From Algoriphagus sp. PAP.12 (GTDB taxonomy: Bacteria > Bacteroidota > Bacteroidia > Cytophagales > Cyclobacteriaceae): DNA of 64,000 bases. Positions 26,012-36,063 of this stretch are shown in pieces; position 1 is the stretch's first letter, and each line of letters begins with the position of its first letter. A program made the position numbers and the translations under genes. Under the pieces are notes generated by a model. It did no database searches, was not told where the DNA came from, and saw nothing but the letters and a program-made list of their open reading frames with translations. The stretch lies in the NCBI RefSeq assembly GCF_026652115.1, contig NZ_JAPPSQ010000010.1, positions 1 to 64,000 on the forward strand, in the 5' to 3' direction.

Positions 26012-27514
26012 TTAATATCCTGCGTTTTGGACCAAGTTGGAATTATTTCTAATCTCTGCAGTTGGGATTGGGAATAGCAACTCGCGCTCTTTCAGAGTCG
26101 GCCCATATACAAATTGGTGTCCCACATAATCTTCAAATTCACGAGTGGCCACATTAAAGCCCTTTCTTATCCTGACCATGTCAAACCATGTTTTGTTTTC
26201 GAAGGAAAGTTCAAAGAATTTTTCTCTCCATACAGCTTCTCTCAATTGAGATTGGGACAAACCTGAAAGCGGGTTCAACTCCGCTCTTTCACGAACCAAA
26301 TTTACTGCATCATATGCATCTTCATTTGGACCATTGGCTTCATTGGATGCTTCAGCAAAAATCAACAAGACTTCGGCAAACCTGAAAATCGGCCAATTCA
26401 GATCACTACTCGTTGTACTAATTTGTGCCACTACATCGAAATGCTTGTATATATAATAATCTCCCAATTCCAAAGTTTGACTTCTGTCATCCCTTAGTGA
26501 ATAACTGGTATAGTAAAACTCTTTTTCATCCGCTCTCTTATCACCTTCCTCATAAGATTTTACAAATTCTTCCTGAGCAAAGATTCCACCGGTCTCGGCG
26601 CTATAATTTGAAATTCCCCTATTGTATGGAATAATCGAAACCTGCCAATTAGAAGGTTGGATATAGGCTGCGAATTGTGACATGAAAATATTCTCTCCCA
26701 AATTTTTCATGGAAGGATCATGTAAATCCCCATAAGAGCCAAATAGAGAAAACTCATTGGAATCAATCACCTCTTTGGCTTTGGAGGCAGCAAGTGCATA
26801 ATATTCTGTTCCTTTTTGAAGTGGATAACCAGCCATGGTCAAATAGACAGAGGATAACAGGGATTTAATAGCTCCCATAGAAACTCTCCCAGATACATCT
26901 CGCATAGCCAATCCCGAGTTTTCGGCCTCCTTCAAGTCTGCAACAATCTGATCATAGATGGCAGCAGGAGCTACAGGATTCGGATATAGCTGCTCTGATG
27001 TCAAATCAACCGGTTCGGTAATCAAGGGGATATTCCCAAACATCTGAACCAGATTAAAGTAATAATAAGCCCTCAGAAATCTAGCTTCCCCCAAAAGACC
27101 CTGTTTTTGAGTCTCATCCATATTCATGTCTGGAATCTTTGCTATTGCAAGATTTGCATTTGCAATTCCCCGATAATAATTGGTCCAGAAAGTCTGACCG
27201 TACCCATTATCCGAGGTGTTCACCAAGTCTTTGACGAACAAACTGTTTTGAGCTTGTCCCAATTCTGTATCTGCCAGACCTGTCGCAAACTCCAACATCA
27301 TCCAAGTACCTCCACCAAAGCCACTATTCATAATGGGCTGCATACTTTGATAAATTGAGTTTACTACACTGACGGCATGCTCAGGCTTGGTGAAATAATT
27401 ATCCAAAGTGAAATTGGATTGGTCAGTTTCATCAAGAAAATCCGCACAGGAAGCAGTGAGAACAACCGCAGACAGACAAATGATTCTTCTTATATATGAT
27501 TTGATATAGTTCAT
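26012..27514 (-). CDS. SusD/RagB family nutrient-binding lipoprotein
   Basis: 500 residues, lipoprotein signal with lipobox TASC (Cys23). Classical RagB/SusD features include WTNYYRGIANANLAIAKIP, GEARFLRAYYYFNLVQMFG(N)IPL, the RFAEVLLIFAEASNEAN segment and the C-terminal RELLFPIPTAEIRNN end. It would cap the SusC encoded 18 bases upstream on the same strand. It belongs to a different SusD branch from the pair at 5876-7363. No glycoside hydrolase or polysaccharide lyase is adjacent, so the ligand is unknown; nearby sugar-oxidation genes suggest a small glycoside. Confidence 0.94.
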   Translation of the reverse strand: MNYIKSYIRRIICLSAVVLTASCADFLDETDQSNFTLDNYFTKPEHAVSVVNSIYQSMQPIMNSGFGGGTWMMLEFATGLADTELGQAQNSLFVKDLVNTSDNGYGQTFWTNYYRGIANANLAIAKIPDMNMDETQKQGLLGEARFLRAYYYFNLVQMFGNIPLITEPVDLTSEQLYPNPVAPAAIYDQIVADLKEAENSGLAMRDVSGRVSMGAIKSLLSSVYLTMAGYPLQKGTEYYALAASKAKEVIDSNEFSLFGSYGDLHDPSMKNLGENIFMSQFAAYIQPSNWQVSIIPYNRGISNYSAETGGIFAQEEFVKSYEEGDKRADEKEFYYTSYSLRDDRSQTLELGDYYIYKHFDVVAQISTTSSDLNWPIFRFAEVLLIFAEASNEANGPNEDAYDAVNLVRERAELNPLSGLSQSQLREAVWREKFFELSFENKTWFDMVRIRKGFNVATREFEDYVGHQFVYGPTLKERELLFPIPTAEIRNNSNLVQNAGY

Positions 27515-27532
27515 GATTTTCAGAATTAATAA

Positions 27533-30500
27533 TTAAAGACCAACACTAACACCTAGCATAAAAACCCGAGGCTTCGGATAAGCATAGAGATCAACTCCCT
27601 GATCAAAGGCTGCACCCGAGGTAGAAACTTCTGGGTCATATCCAGCATAATCTGTAACTAGGAAAAAGTTTTGGACCGAGAAGAAAGTCCGTAGGTTTCT
27701 CACTTTGATTCTCTCCAATAATTGAGAGTCAAAATTGTAAGAAAGCATCAAGTTTCTACCTCTTAAAAAAGAGCCATTTTGAACTCGATCGGAGTCATTA
27801 TTGGTATTATATCCTGCCGTAAGTGGTCTTATCTGAGCAATATTGGTGTTTTGATTTTCTGGAGTCCAGGCATTCAAAACTGTTTTGAAACTATTTGCAA
27901 TACCTGTTCTATCTTCAGCAGAGTGCTTACTTCTAAACAAGACATCATTTCCATAGCTAAATTGGATATCCACCAATAATTCGAAATTCTTCAATCGGAA
28001 TGTATTGGCAAATGTCCCATAACCATCAGGGATCCCTTTCCCGATAATCACACGATCCTGATCATTAATGACTCCATCTTCATTGACATCTTTGTATTTG
28101 ATATCTCCTGGCCTCTTATTATAAGTTGCTGCAATTGACTCCTCCTCGGTGTTCCAGGTTCCCTCATGAATGAATCCGAAAAACGACCCTACAGATTCTC
28201 CTTCTCTTACAATGGTTGAGCCCAAGAAAATATCGGCACCTCCAGTCAATTCTTTAACAGTATTCTTATTATATGAGAAATTAAAAGTGGTACTCCAAGT
28301 GAAATTGGTCTTTTCAATATTCACAGTATTCAAACCAATTTCAATCCCTTTGTTTTCCATGCTTCCCACATTTCTACTTACCGTTGAATAGCCACTACTG
28401 GAAGGAACTGGAGCACTCAACAACATGTCATTGGTTATTTTCCTATAAAGGTCAACCTCAAACATCACTCTATTTTGAATGAAACCAAGTTCAAATCCGA
28501 AATCGACCTGACTGGTTTTCTCCCATCTCAAATCAGGGTTTGCCAATCGGCTGATTCCAATACCGATTTCCCTTTGATCATTGAAAATGACAGAATAATT
28601 GCCCATCCCAGCTAAAGATTGATAAGCTGTAATTTCAGAGTTACCAGTCTGACCATAACTCGCCCTAAATTTCAAATCTGAAATGGTATTGCTACCCTGT
28701 AAAAATCCTTCATCAGAGGCTCTCCAAGCAAACGCTGCAGACGGGAAAAATGCGTACTGATTTGAAGAACCAAACTTTGAAGATCCATCCACTCTACCTG
28801 TGAAGGTGAATAGATACTTATTGTTTAGGGTATAATTTATTCTACTGAAATAAGAATTCAACCCATAAGCAACTCTACCAGATTGTGGTTGAATCGCATT
28901 GGCACCAGCACCGAGATTATTAAACATAAAATAATCGTCCTGGAAGTTTTGGGATCTTGCTTGAGCATTAAATCTATCCACATGTTGCCAAGAGAGGCCA
29001 GCCATGGCATTTAGTCTATGATTTGGAGTAAATTCCTTGACATAGGTAAGGTAGTTTTCAAATTGCCATGAATTCAATCGATCATTAAAAATATAAGCAT
29101 CTCCTCTTTGGTTTTTAGCTATATAATTCAGCTCCCTACCTCCATAATAATCGACACGCTGGTTGACAATGTTGGCAGAAATATTGGAACGCAACTCCAA
29201 TCCTTTCGCTAAATAAATATTCGCATATACATTCCCGATTACAGTTTGGGTATTAACCAAATAGACCCTCTCTTTGGACACTTGAAGCGGGTTATTACCT
29301 CCTTCCATACCAGGATAATCGGCGTTTCCGGCCCAAGAACCGTCTGGATATCTAACTGGAATGATTGGCAAAGCTTCCAATACCTGTCTCATGGCTACAA
29401 TCCCACCATTTCCCAATGGATCTACCTGGCTTTCTTTCTGATCATTATAGCTTAATACCCCACCTACTTTGATCCAATCTTTGATTTTGCTATCAAAAAC
29501 AAAGCGAGAAGAATACCGCTTCAACCAAGAGTTCTCCATCAAACCATCCTCATCTCGATACCCTAAATAAACCCCGAAACTGTCATCGACATTTCCTGAA
29601 GTAAAATTCAACTGATGATTTTGAGTAAATGCCGGTTGGAAAGCTTCTTCTTGCCAATCGGTATCGTAAAGCGGGTTTCCATTGGCATCAAAAAGTCTAG
29701 GATCTGTTCTCTTGAGAGCCGGATCTTTATAGATGCCATTTGCCCATCCATTTGGATCATATTTTTGAGCATTTTGATAAGCAAGATCCTCAGTTGCCAA
29801 AAACTCTTCAGAATTCAACAGTGGTATTTTTCGAGGCAAAACTCCTATACTGTAATTGCCCTCATAAGTGATCAAGCCACCGGTTTGACTTCCTCTTTTG
29901 GTCGTAACAAGAATTACTCCGTTTGCACCTCTCGCTCCATAAATAGCAGTCGCAGAAGCATCTTTCAAGACCTCCACAGATTGAATATCATTCGGATTGA
30001 TATAATCAATTGGAGTACTACCGTTTGCCAAACCAGCTGCATGCATGATCACCCCATCAATTACATAGAGTGGGTCATTTGCGATACTTACCGAAGTATT
30101 TCCACGAATTCGAATATTGGCTCTACCTCCTGGTCGCCCAGAGTTGATAGAAACATTCACTCCTTGAATTTTACCTGAAAGAGCATTGGACAAAGATGCC
30201 GCAGGTCTTTCCTTTAATGAATTCTCATCTACGGACCCTACTGAACCAGTCAGATCAGATTTTTTCTGAGTACCATATCCAATGACCACAACTTCATCCA
30301 ATTCAGCTTCATCAACTTCTAAAGAAACTTGGATTTGTTGATTTGAACTAGTGACCTGTACTTCTTGTGTCCGATAACCAATAAAACTGATTACAAGAGT
30401 CTCATTGACTGATGCTTGGATTGCAAAGCTACCGTCATTCTCGGTAACCGTTCCCCGCTGGGTGCCTTTGACTACAACTAATGCACCGGGAACAGGCTCA

Positions 30501-30631
30501 TTTTGATTTCCTGAAGTAACGACCCCTTTAATCTGTGTGGATTGTGAAAAAGCCGGAATTTGACATAAAAAAATCAAAAATAAGGTCAATATCCATAGAC
30601 CTTTCAGATGAATTTTTAAAATTTTGATCAT
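27533..30631 (-). CDS. SusC/RagA family TonB-linked outer membrane transporter
   Basis: 1032 residues. Signal peptide about residues 1-30 (cleavage near AFS). The carboxypeptidase-regulatory-like domain is at about 33-108 (GVVTS..., VPGALVVVKGTQRGTV). A well-kept TonB-box region DEVVVIGYGTQKK begins at 112. The plug ends with IYGARGANGVILVTTKRG, followed by the large barrel and a terminal SVGL. It is the first gene of the operon with the SusD at 26012-27514. It should import the ligand delivered by SusD, driven by an ExbB/ExbD/TonB system like the one partly encoded at the window end. Confidence 0.95.
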   Translation of the reverse strand: MIKILKIHLKGLWILTLFLIFLCQIPAFSQSTQIKGVVTSGNQNEPVPGALVVVKGTQRGTVTENDGSFAIQASVNETLVISFIGYRTQEVQVTSSNQQIQVSLEVDEAELDEVVVIGYGTQKKSDLTGSVGSVDENSLKERPAASLSNALSGKIQGVNVSINSGRPGGRANIRIRGNTSVSIANDPLYVIDGVIMHAAGLANGSTPIDYINPNDIQSVEVLKDASATAIYGARGANGVILVTTKRGSQTGGLITYEGNYSIGVLPRKIPLLNSEEFLATEDLAYQNAQKYDPNGWANGIYKDPALKRTDPRLFDANGNPLYDTDWQEEAFQPAFTQNHQLNFTSGNVDDSFGVYLGYRDEDGLMENSWLKRYSSRFVFDSKIKDWIKVGGVLSYNDQKESQVDPLGNGGIVAMRQVLEALPIIPVRYPDGSWAGNADYPGMEGGNNPLQVSKERVYLVNTQTVIGNVYANIYLAKGLELRSNISANIVNQRVDYYGGRELNYIAKNQRGDAYIFNDRLNSWQFENYLTYVKEFTPNHRLNAMAGLSWQHVDRFNAQARSQNFQDDYFMFNNLGAGANAIQPQSGRVAYGLNSYFSRINYTLNNKYLFTFTGRVDGSSKFGSSNQYAFFPSAAFAWRASDEGFLQGSNTISDLKFRASYGQTGNSEITAYQSLAGMGNYSVIFNDQREIGIGISRLANPDLRWEKTSQVDFGFELGFIQNRVMFEVDLYRKITNDMLLSAPVPSSSGYSTVSRNVGSMENKGIEIGLNTVNIEKTNFTWSTTFNFSYNKNTVKELTGGADIFLGSTIVREGESVGSFFGFIHEGTWNTEEESIAATYNKRPGDIKYKDVNEDGVINDQDRVIIGKGIPDGYGTFANTFRLKNFELLVDIQFSYGNDVLFRSKHSAEDRTGIANSFKTVLNAWTPENQNTNIAQIRPLTAGYNTNNDSDRVQNGSFLRGRNLMLSYNFDSQLLERIKVRNLRTFFSVQNFFLVTDYAGYDPEVSTSGAAFDQGVDLYAYPKPRVFMLGVSVGL

Positions 30632-31073
30632 ATATTGCTGGGTTTAATGAATTGATATTAAACCCAAACTATTTGATTTTGGACCAGACGGTATCCTGCA
30701 TCATCCTGACACAAATCATTGAATAACAACAGGATACCTCAGGACTGAAGTAATCCAAAAAAAAATATATTATAGTATTAGTTATTTGAACTATTTGCAC
30801 CTTGAATCAATCAATATGTATTTCAAACAACATATTCAACAATTCAAATTAACACTTCTCAAAAAATAAAGGGCTTTTGCCCTAGCATTAACAAACTAAA
30901 AGGATAGATAAATTGAATTTATTCGTGATTTAGCTCTTAGAAAAGTTCTAATAAATTTTTCGGATCCGAAATCCTTTCCGTTGGTTTTGATCCCACTCTA
31001 ATAAGATTCCTCTATTCTTAGCTAGGATTTTCTTACATTTTAAAACCTTTTCAATTAGCTATAAACTCTCCAA
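30632..31073. promoter_or_regulatory. Divergent control region between susC and the Gfo/Idh/MocA gene, with palindrome
   Basis: 442 AT-rich bases with no gene, holding the promoters of both flanking genes. The clearest element is a perfect 14-base palindrome TTTCGGATCCGAAA at 30958-30971, a possible regulator site about 100 bases before the plus-strand start. A TACATTTT box (31033-31040, one base off the consensus) is a weak promoter candidate for the plus-strand gene. Confidence 0.45.
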
Positions 31074-32498
31074 ATGAAGACGAATAGAAGAAATTTTCTA
31101 AAGACCAGCGCCACCACCGCCTTAGGGCTTTCAGGTCTTACAGTGATCTCACCATCAGTTCTCGGTAAACCCATGGGCTATGTAGCTCCTTCGGATAAAG
31201 TCAACTTGGCCTGTGTCGGAATCGGTAACAGAGGAAACCAAATTATCAAGGCTCTGGCAGAAACCGGACTTTGTAATATTGTGGCCCTATGTGATGTGGA
31301 CATGGGAGCTCCTCAGACTTTGGAAGTCATCAACATGTTTCCAAAGGCAAAGCATTTTCAAGACTTCCGAGTTATGTTTGACAAAATGGGAAATGAATTC
31401 GAGGCTATCAGCGTAGCAACGCCAGACTTCTCTCATTTTCCTGTTACCATGATGGGATTGAAATCAGGCAAGCATGTCTACGTGGAAAAGCCCATGGCAA
31501 GAACTTTCCGCGAGGTTGAATTGATGATTCAGGCAGCCAAAAAGTACCCAAAATTGGCAACCCAAATGGGAAATCAAGGCCATTCAGAGGCCAATTATTT
31601 CCAATTCAAAGCTTGGAAAGAAGCCGGAATCATCAAAGACATTTATGCTGTAACTGCACACATGAACAATCCAAGAAGATGGCACGGTTGGGACCCAAAT
31701 ATTACCTCTTACCCACCTGCAGAATCAATCCCTTCTACCTTGGATTGGGACGTTTGGACAGCCCAGGCAGAACCTCACGCATTTAATAAAGATTACCATA
31801 ATGGCCAGTGGAGATGCTGGTATGATTTCGGGATGGGCGCTTTAGGTGACTGGGGAGCTCACACAATGGACACCGTACATGAGTTTTTGGATTTAGGCCT
31901 TCCTTATGAAGTCAATCCAACATTACTCAAAGGTCACAATCCTTTCTTTTACCCTATGTCCACCACTCTGGAATTCAAATTCCCTGAAAGAGGAGATATG
32001 CCTGCTTTGACATTGTCATGGTATGATGGTGTGGACAATATTCCTCCTGTGCCGGCAGGATATGGGGTTTCGGAAGTAGACCCGAATATTCCTGCAACCA
32101 ATCAGGGTCAAGTTCAACCTGCAAAATTGAACCCTGGTAAAATCATTTATGGTAAAGATCTAACCTTCAAGGGAGGATCTCATGGAAGTACATTAAGTAT
32201 CATCCCTGAAGAAAAAGCTAAAGAAATGGAATCTATGCTTCCTGAGGTACCGGAAAGCCCTTCCAATCACTTTGCAAACTACTTGAAAGCTTGTAAAGGT
32301 GAAGAAAAAACCAGGTCCCCATTCGAAATAGCCGGACCACTTTCTCAAGTATTCTGTTTAGGAGTTATGGCCCAATGGACTGGATTGAAGATTGAGTTTG
32401 ATCGAGAAACCAAGCAAATCACCAACAACCCTTTGGCAAATCAGGTTTTGGCAGGAATGCCTCCGAGAAAGGGTTGGGAAGAGTATTATACAGTTTAA
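31074..32498 (+). CDS. Exported Gfo/Idh/MocA family oxidoreductase (Tat signal)
   Basis: 474 residues with a twin-arginine signal (R5-R6-NFLK, then a hydrophobic stretch to about residue 32), so it is exported folded with its NAD(P) bound. The Rossmann loop GIGNRG is at 49-54, DVD follows strand 2, and the catalytic EKP motif is E138-K139-P140 in YVEKPMA. The C-terminal domain shows GALGDWGAHTMDTVHEF. Tat-exported members in Bacteroidota often oxidise or epimerise sugars, polyols or glycosides. Its position opposite a susC and near ThuA, isomerase and PhyH genes suggests a shared sugar pathway. Confidence 0.9.
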   Translation: MKTNRRNFLKTSATTALGLSGLTVISPSVLGKPMGYVAPSDKVNLACVGIGNRGNQIIKALAETGLCNIVALCDVDMGAPQTLEVINMFPKAKHFQDFRVMFDKMGNEFEAISVATPDFSHFPVTMMGLKSGKHVYVEKPMARTFREVELMIQAAKKYPKLATQMGNQGHSEANYFQFKAWKEAGIIKDIYAVTAHMNNPRRWHGWDPNITSYPPAESIPSTLDWDVWTAQAEPHAFNKDYHNGQWRCWYDFGMGALGDWGAHTMDTVHEFLDLGLPYEVNPTLLKGHNPFFYPMSTTLEFKFPERGDMPALTLSWYDGVDNIPPVPAGYGVSEVDPNIPATNQGQVQPAKLNPGKIIYGKDLTFKGGSHGSTLSIIPEEKAKEMESMLPEVPESPSNHFANYLKACKGEEKTRSPFEIAGPLSQVFCLGVMAQWTGLKIEFDRETKQITNNPLANQVLAGMPPRKGWEEYYTV

Positions 32499-32522
32499 AA
32501 AATTCTCACCTATTTTTCCAAA

Positions 32523-32556
32523 AAGAGCCTTCAGATAACTGAAGGCTCTTTTTTTT
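32523..32556. terminator. Terminator between the Gfo/Idh/MocA gene and the FG-GAP gene
   Basis: 12-bp stem AAGAGCCTTCAG (32523-32534) and CTGAAGGCTCTT (32539-32550), loop ATAA, T-run to 32556. The T-run touches the stop codon of the convergent gene; an A-run precedes the stem, so it can work both ways. Confidence 0.92.
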
Positions 32557-34657
32557 ATCTTTTGAAATAAGGATAGGAAGCAGGTTTTTGCTTTCCTTCA
32601 GAGGTCATGGTACTAGTTTGATCCCAACTTCTCCTTTGCCAATAATAGAACTGACCAGTTTCTGTCCCAACCAATAAATCTGGAACCCCATCTTTGTTGA
32701 AATCAGAAACAACCGGACCGTCTGTATGCCCCATCAGCGTTACAGACAACACCCTGCCCATATATTCGAAAACAGTCTTACCATCCTTTTTCCCCAAATT
32801 TCTCATCCAATCCACCGCAGGTTTCGACGCTACGATCAGGTCTTCTAGACCATCTCCGTCCCAATCATGAAAAGTAAACTTCAAGCGGCCACTGCTTTTC
32901 CCAGTCAATTGATTTAACAATATGGGTTGGCCATCAGGAAATATAAAATTGCGTTCTGGGTGCTTAAGCACCAGTTTTCCATCTTTCCTCTCTCGGAGGT
33001 AAACTGATAAATACCCCTCATAATCCATCAAAACTAGATCACTCAATCCATCTCCGTTGTAATCCATGATCCAAGGAGAAGTTCTCCAAGGTGCTAATAA
33101 TTCATTTCCACTTGATTCACCCGGTACCCAGGCAGGCTTTTGGGGATCTCCTTCCCACTCTACCAATAATGGCTCTGGTCTTGCTAATTTAGGGTCTGTT
33201 CGCGTTCCTATATTCTTTATGAATACAATGTTTCCATTATGTTCATTGGCCAAAATATCCGGAAGCTCATCATCATCCCAAAATCCCACAGCGATGGTTG
33301 AATAACCCCATAAAGGTTCCTCAGTATTTGGCAAGGCTTCATGTGCTCTTAACAAAATTGGTTCTCCATCAATTTCCAGAAGCTGAGGGGCATTCCATTT
33401 CGGAGATTTTCCTCCTAGATTTTTGATAAAGCCAATATGCCCAACGCCATTTCCACTGAGAATATCATCTAGACCATCTCCGTCCCAATCAAAAATTCTA
33501 GGTGTGGTTAATGCCCCAAAATCAACATATTTCGCCTCTGCCTGGATGAATTGAGGTGGCAAAAACTGAGGTACACCATTTTCTAGCTCTCCTGTATTTT
33601 TCAAAAAAGAAATCTTACCATCCTCATCTCCTCCCAGCATATCAATATGGCCATCCTTATCCCAGTCTATCGCCGTTAGATGGATAGTTGCCCGGGATTC
33701 CATTTGAATAGGAAGACTTTGATGCAAAAGCACTTTCCCCTCTTTAAACTTAGCTTCAGTTTTTGATCCTTTATTTTCGAAATAGAGGTAAAAATCATTA
33801 TTCCAGGGGATATCAAACTCTTCCTGCCCTTTTCCCATACTGATAAAGTCAAGATCTCCGTCTCCGTCAAAATCAGCCATCATTGGCATGAGGGAAAGCC
33901 CCTGAGCGAGGGAAGTTCCGTCTTCTTTGAGAATACGTTGGGGCTTTCCAAAAACAGGATTTTCATCTGTTCCCGAATTCTTCAAAAACAAAACATGGCT
34001 TTCTCCATCAATCTGTCGATTCAGATTCTCTATTGCCTTTGCTACTTTTCCCCGATACTTTTTTCCACCATCTCGAGTGGCTACTGCAATCAAGTCATGA
34101 ACCCCATCTCCATCAAAGTCGACAAGCTTCCACTCTGTTTTTTTATTTTGTAAATAATCATAGCCGTCATCAGGCAGATCAATTTCATTTTGATCCCAAA
34201 AGACATTTTGGGGAACATTTTTATAAATCAACAAGGATTCTCTTACTCGATCTGGTGTCAATACATGGACAGAACCGTTGACATTGGAAACCTGAAACCT
34301 AGAACCATCATCTCCCAATCTTCGACGTTCATAAGAAACTCTCATTCCTCTTCTAAAAACGGGCATGGGAACATTCCCTGAAATATTCTCGAAGTAAAAA
34401 ATTCCTGATTCGGCATAACTTCCCGATTCTGAAATCAAAAGATCTATGTCACCGTCTCCATCAAAGTCCATGGGCATGGGGACAGCTTTGAAGCCAACAT
34501 CCAAATCCACCAGCATTCCAGGGTTATTATATTCAAGCTTTTGAAGTTGGTTACTTCCATACTGGTCAAAAGAGTCTTTTTCAGTAGAAGATTGGCAAGA
34601 AAACAGGAGAAAGATAAAAGCTCCTGTAATGGAACTTCTCAAAAAAATCATATCCAT
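32555..34657 (-). CDS. FG-GAP/VCBS repeat lipoprotein
   Basis: 700 residues. Lipoprotein signal with LFSC (Cys21). Nine calcium-loop motifs of the DxDxDG type are visible along the chain (for example DFDGDGDIDLL, DFDGDGVHDLI, DWDKDGHIDML, DWDGDGLDDIL, DYNGDGLSDLV, DFNKDGVPDLL), which indicates a calcium-bound beta-propeller of FG-GAP repeats as in integrin alpha chains. No catalytic domain is apparent. It is probably displayed on the outer membrane and may bind carbohydrate or other surface ligands. It lies convergent to the Gfo/Idh/MocA gene, and no partner gene is obvious. Confidence 0.88.
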   Translation of the reverse strand: MDMIFLRSSITGAFIFLLFSCQSSTEKDSFDQYGSNQLQKLEYNNPGMLVDLDVGFKAVPMPMDFDGDGDIDLLISESGSYAESGIFYFENISGNVPMPVFRRGMRVSYERRRLGDDGSRFQVSNVNGSVHVLTPDRVRESLLIYKNVPQNVFWDQNEIDLPDDGYDYLQNKKTEWKLVDFDGDGVHDLIAVATRDGGKKYRGKVAKAIENLNRQIDGESHVLFLKNSGTDENPVFGKPQRILKEDGTSLAQGLSLMPMMADFDGDGDLDFISMGKGQEEFDIPWNNDFYLYFENKGSKTEAKFKEGKVLLHQSLPIQMESRATIHLTAIDWDKDGHIDMLGGDEDGKISFLKNTGELENGVPQFLPPQFIQAEAKYVDFGALTTPRIFDWDGDGLDDILSGNGVGHIGFIKNLGGKSPKWNAPQLLEIDGEPILLRAHEALPNTEEPLWGYSTIAVGFWDDDELPDILANEHNGNIVFIKNIGTRTDPKLARPEPLLVEWEGDPQKPAWVPGESSGNELLAPWRTSPWIMDYNGDGLSDLVLMDYEGYLSVYLRERKDGKLVLKHPERNFIFPDGQPILLNQLTGKSSGRLKFTFHDWDGDGLEDLIVASKPAVDWMRNLGKKDGKTVFEYMGRVLSVTLMGHTDGPVVSDFNKDGVPDLLVGTETGQFYYWQRRSWDQTSTMTSEGKQKPASYPYFKR

Positions 34658-34822
34658 AGATCAAAGGGTTTAGTGTCAAGTCAAAATAAAAACTTAAAAC
34701 CAATTGACTATCCTGAGGACAAGCAAAGCAACTGGCTTTCAAAGCTTCACACAATTATTAGCCTTGCGCTTCCAAAATGGACTAACCCTAATAACTTCTT
34801 AAATCTTTGGAAAGGATGGACC

Positions 34823-36055
34823 TTACTTTTCCAACTTCACCAATCTCTCCAGCAATGGAGGATGCGAGTAATTGACAAATACGTAAGCAGGATCGGGATT
34901 GATATTGCTCAGTGTTTTTACCGAAAGAGTCTTTAGCGCTTCTGCTAATGGCTTACCAGCAAAGGTATCCTTTGCAAATGCATCCGCCTCAAATTCATTT
35001 TTTCGACTCAACACATTCATACCAATTCCTATAATCATCGAAATCGGAGAGAAGAGCATCGTAAAGGCAATCAGGTTCAATTGTACGGACCATTCAGTTC
35101 CTCCTAAAGCCAAACTGAGGTTTTCACTAAAAATGAATTGAGCCAAAAGGAATAAAATCAATCCGACTTGTAGAACCGATGTCACCATGCTCAAAATGAT
35201 ATGCTTCTTCTTAAAATGTCCAACTTCATGAGCCAATACAGCCACCAATTCTTCCTGCGTATGCTGCTCAATCAAAGTATCATAAAGCACCACTTTCTTT
35301 TTCTTTCCAAAACCTGAGAAAAAAGCATTGGCCTTCGCAGATCTTTTGCTTCCATCCATGACAAAAACATTTTCTAGGGGAAAAGATACAGATTTGGCGT
35401 AATCCATGATTTTGCTTTTCAATTCTCCATCTTCTAATGGAGTTAATTTATTGAAAAGAGGTAGAATCCAGGCAGTATAGAAAAAATTGACCAAAACCAT
35501 AAAGCCAGCAGCAACAATCCAGAAAATCCACCAAAAGTCTTTGCCCATTTGATCGATTAGCCACAAAAACAACAATAGAAGACCCCCACCTATGATGATG
35601 GAAAGCAGATATCCTTTGATTTTATCAGCGAAAAAAGTACCAATTGAGGTTTTGTTAAAACCATATTTTTCTTCAATCACAAAAGTGGAATAATAATCAA
35701 ATGGCAAGCTCAACAAATCAGACCCAACAAAGATTACCCCAAAGAAAACCAAAGATTGTATCATGGAATTATCTACAAAACTTCCGACCCAAGAATCAAT
35801 TGCTCCAAACCACCCGAACCAAATCAACAGAATACTCAAGACAAATGAAAAAAGTCCTGAAAGAAGCCCAAACCTATAATTCTCAGTTTGATAGGCTTTT
35901 GACTTCAAAAGTTCTTCCGGATTCAAATGGTCAGATAATGTATCGGGGATGGTCGGGACAGGCCTTTTAACATTTCGGTAACTCAAAATTTTATCCACCA
36001 AAAAGCCAAACACCACCACTCCTAGCAAGAGGTTCTTTAATAGTTCTGGGCTCAT
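34823..36055 (-). CDS. M48 family zinc endopeptidase, Ste24/CAAX-type
   Basis: An integral membrane metalloprotease of 410 residues. The zinc motif HEVGH is at 276-280 and the third ligand region NEFEAD is at 353-358. At least six hydrophobic segments surround it, as in Ste24p. KYGFNKTSIGTFFADKIKG and NAFFSGFGKKKKVVLYDTL are strong family signatures. In bacteria such proteins act in membrane protein quality control rather than prenyl-protein processing. It follows the PorP/SprF gene by 8 bases on the same strand, so the two may be co-transcribed, though a functional link is not established. Confidence 0.93.
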   Translation of the reverse strand: MSPELLKNLLLGVVVFGFLVDKILSYRNVKRPVPTIPDTLSDHLNPEELLKSKAYQTENYRFGLLSGLFSFVLSILLIWFGWFGAIDSWVGSFVDNSMIQSLVFFGVIFVGSDLLSLPFDYYSTFVIEEKYGFNKTSIGTFFADKIKGYLLSIIIGGGLLLLFLWLIDQMGKDFWWIFWIVAAGFMVLVNFFYTAWILPLFNKLTPLEDGELKSKIMDYAKSVSFPLENVFVMDGSKRSAKANAFFSGFGKKKKVVLYDTLIEQHTQEELVAVLAHEVGHFKKKHIILSMVTSVLQVGLILFLLAQFIFSENLSLALGGTEWSVQLNLIAFTMLFSPISMIIGIGMNVLSRKNEFEADAFAKDTFAGKPLAEALKTLSVKTLSNINPDPAYVFVNYSHPPLLERLVKLEK

Positions 36056-36063
36056 CAGATATT

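Noticed and set aside
22665-32498. Calling the second SusC/SusD region a classical polysaccharide utilisation locus
   Set aside because: There is no glycoside hydrolase, polysaccharide lyase, or hybrid sensor or sigma/anti-sigma pair; only sugar-oxidation-type enzymes are nearby.
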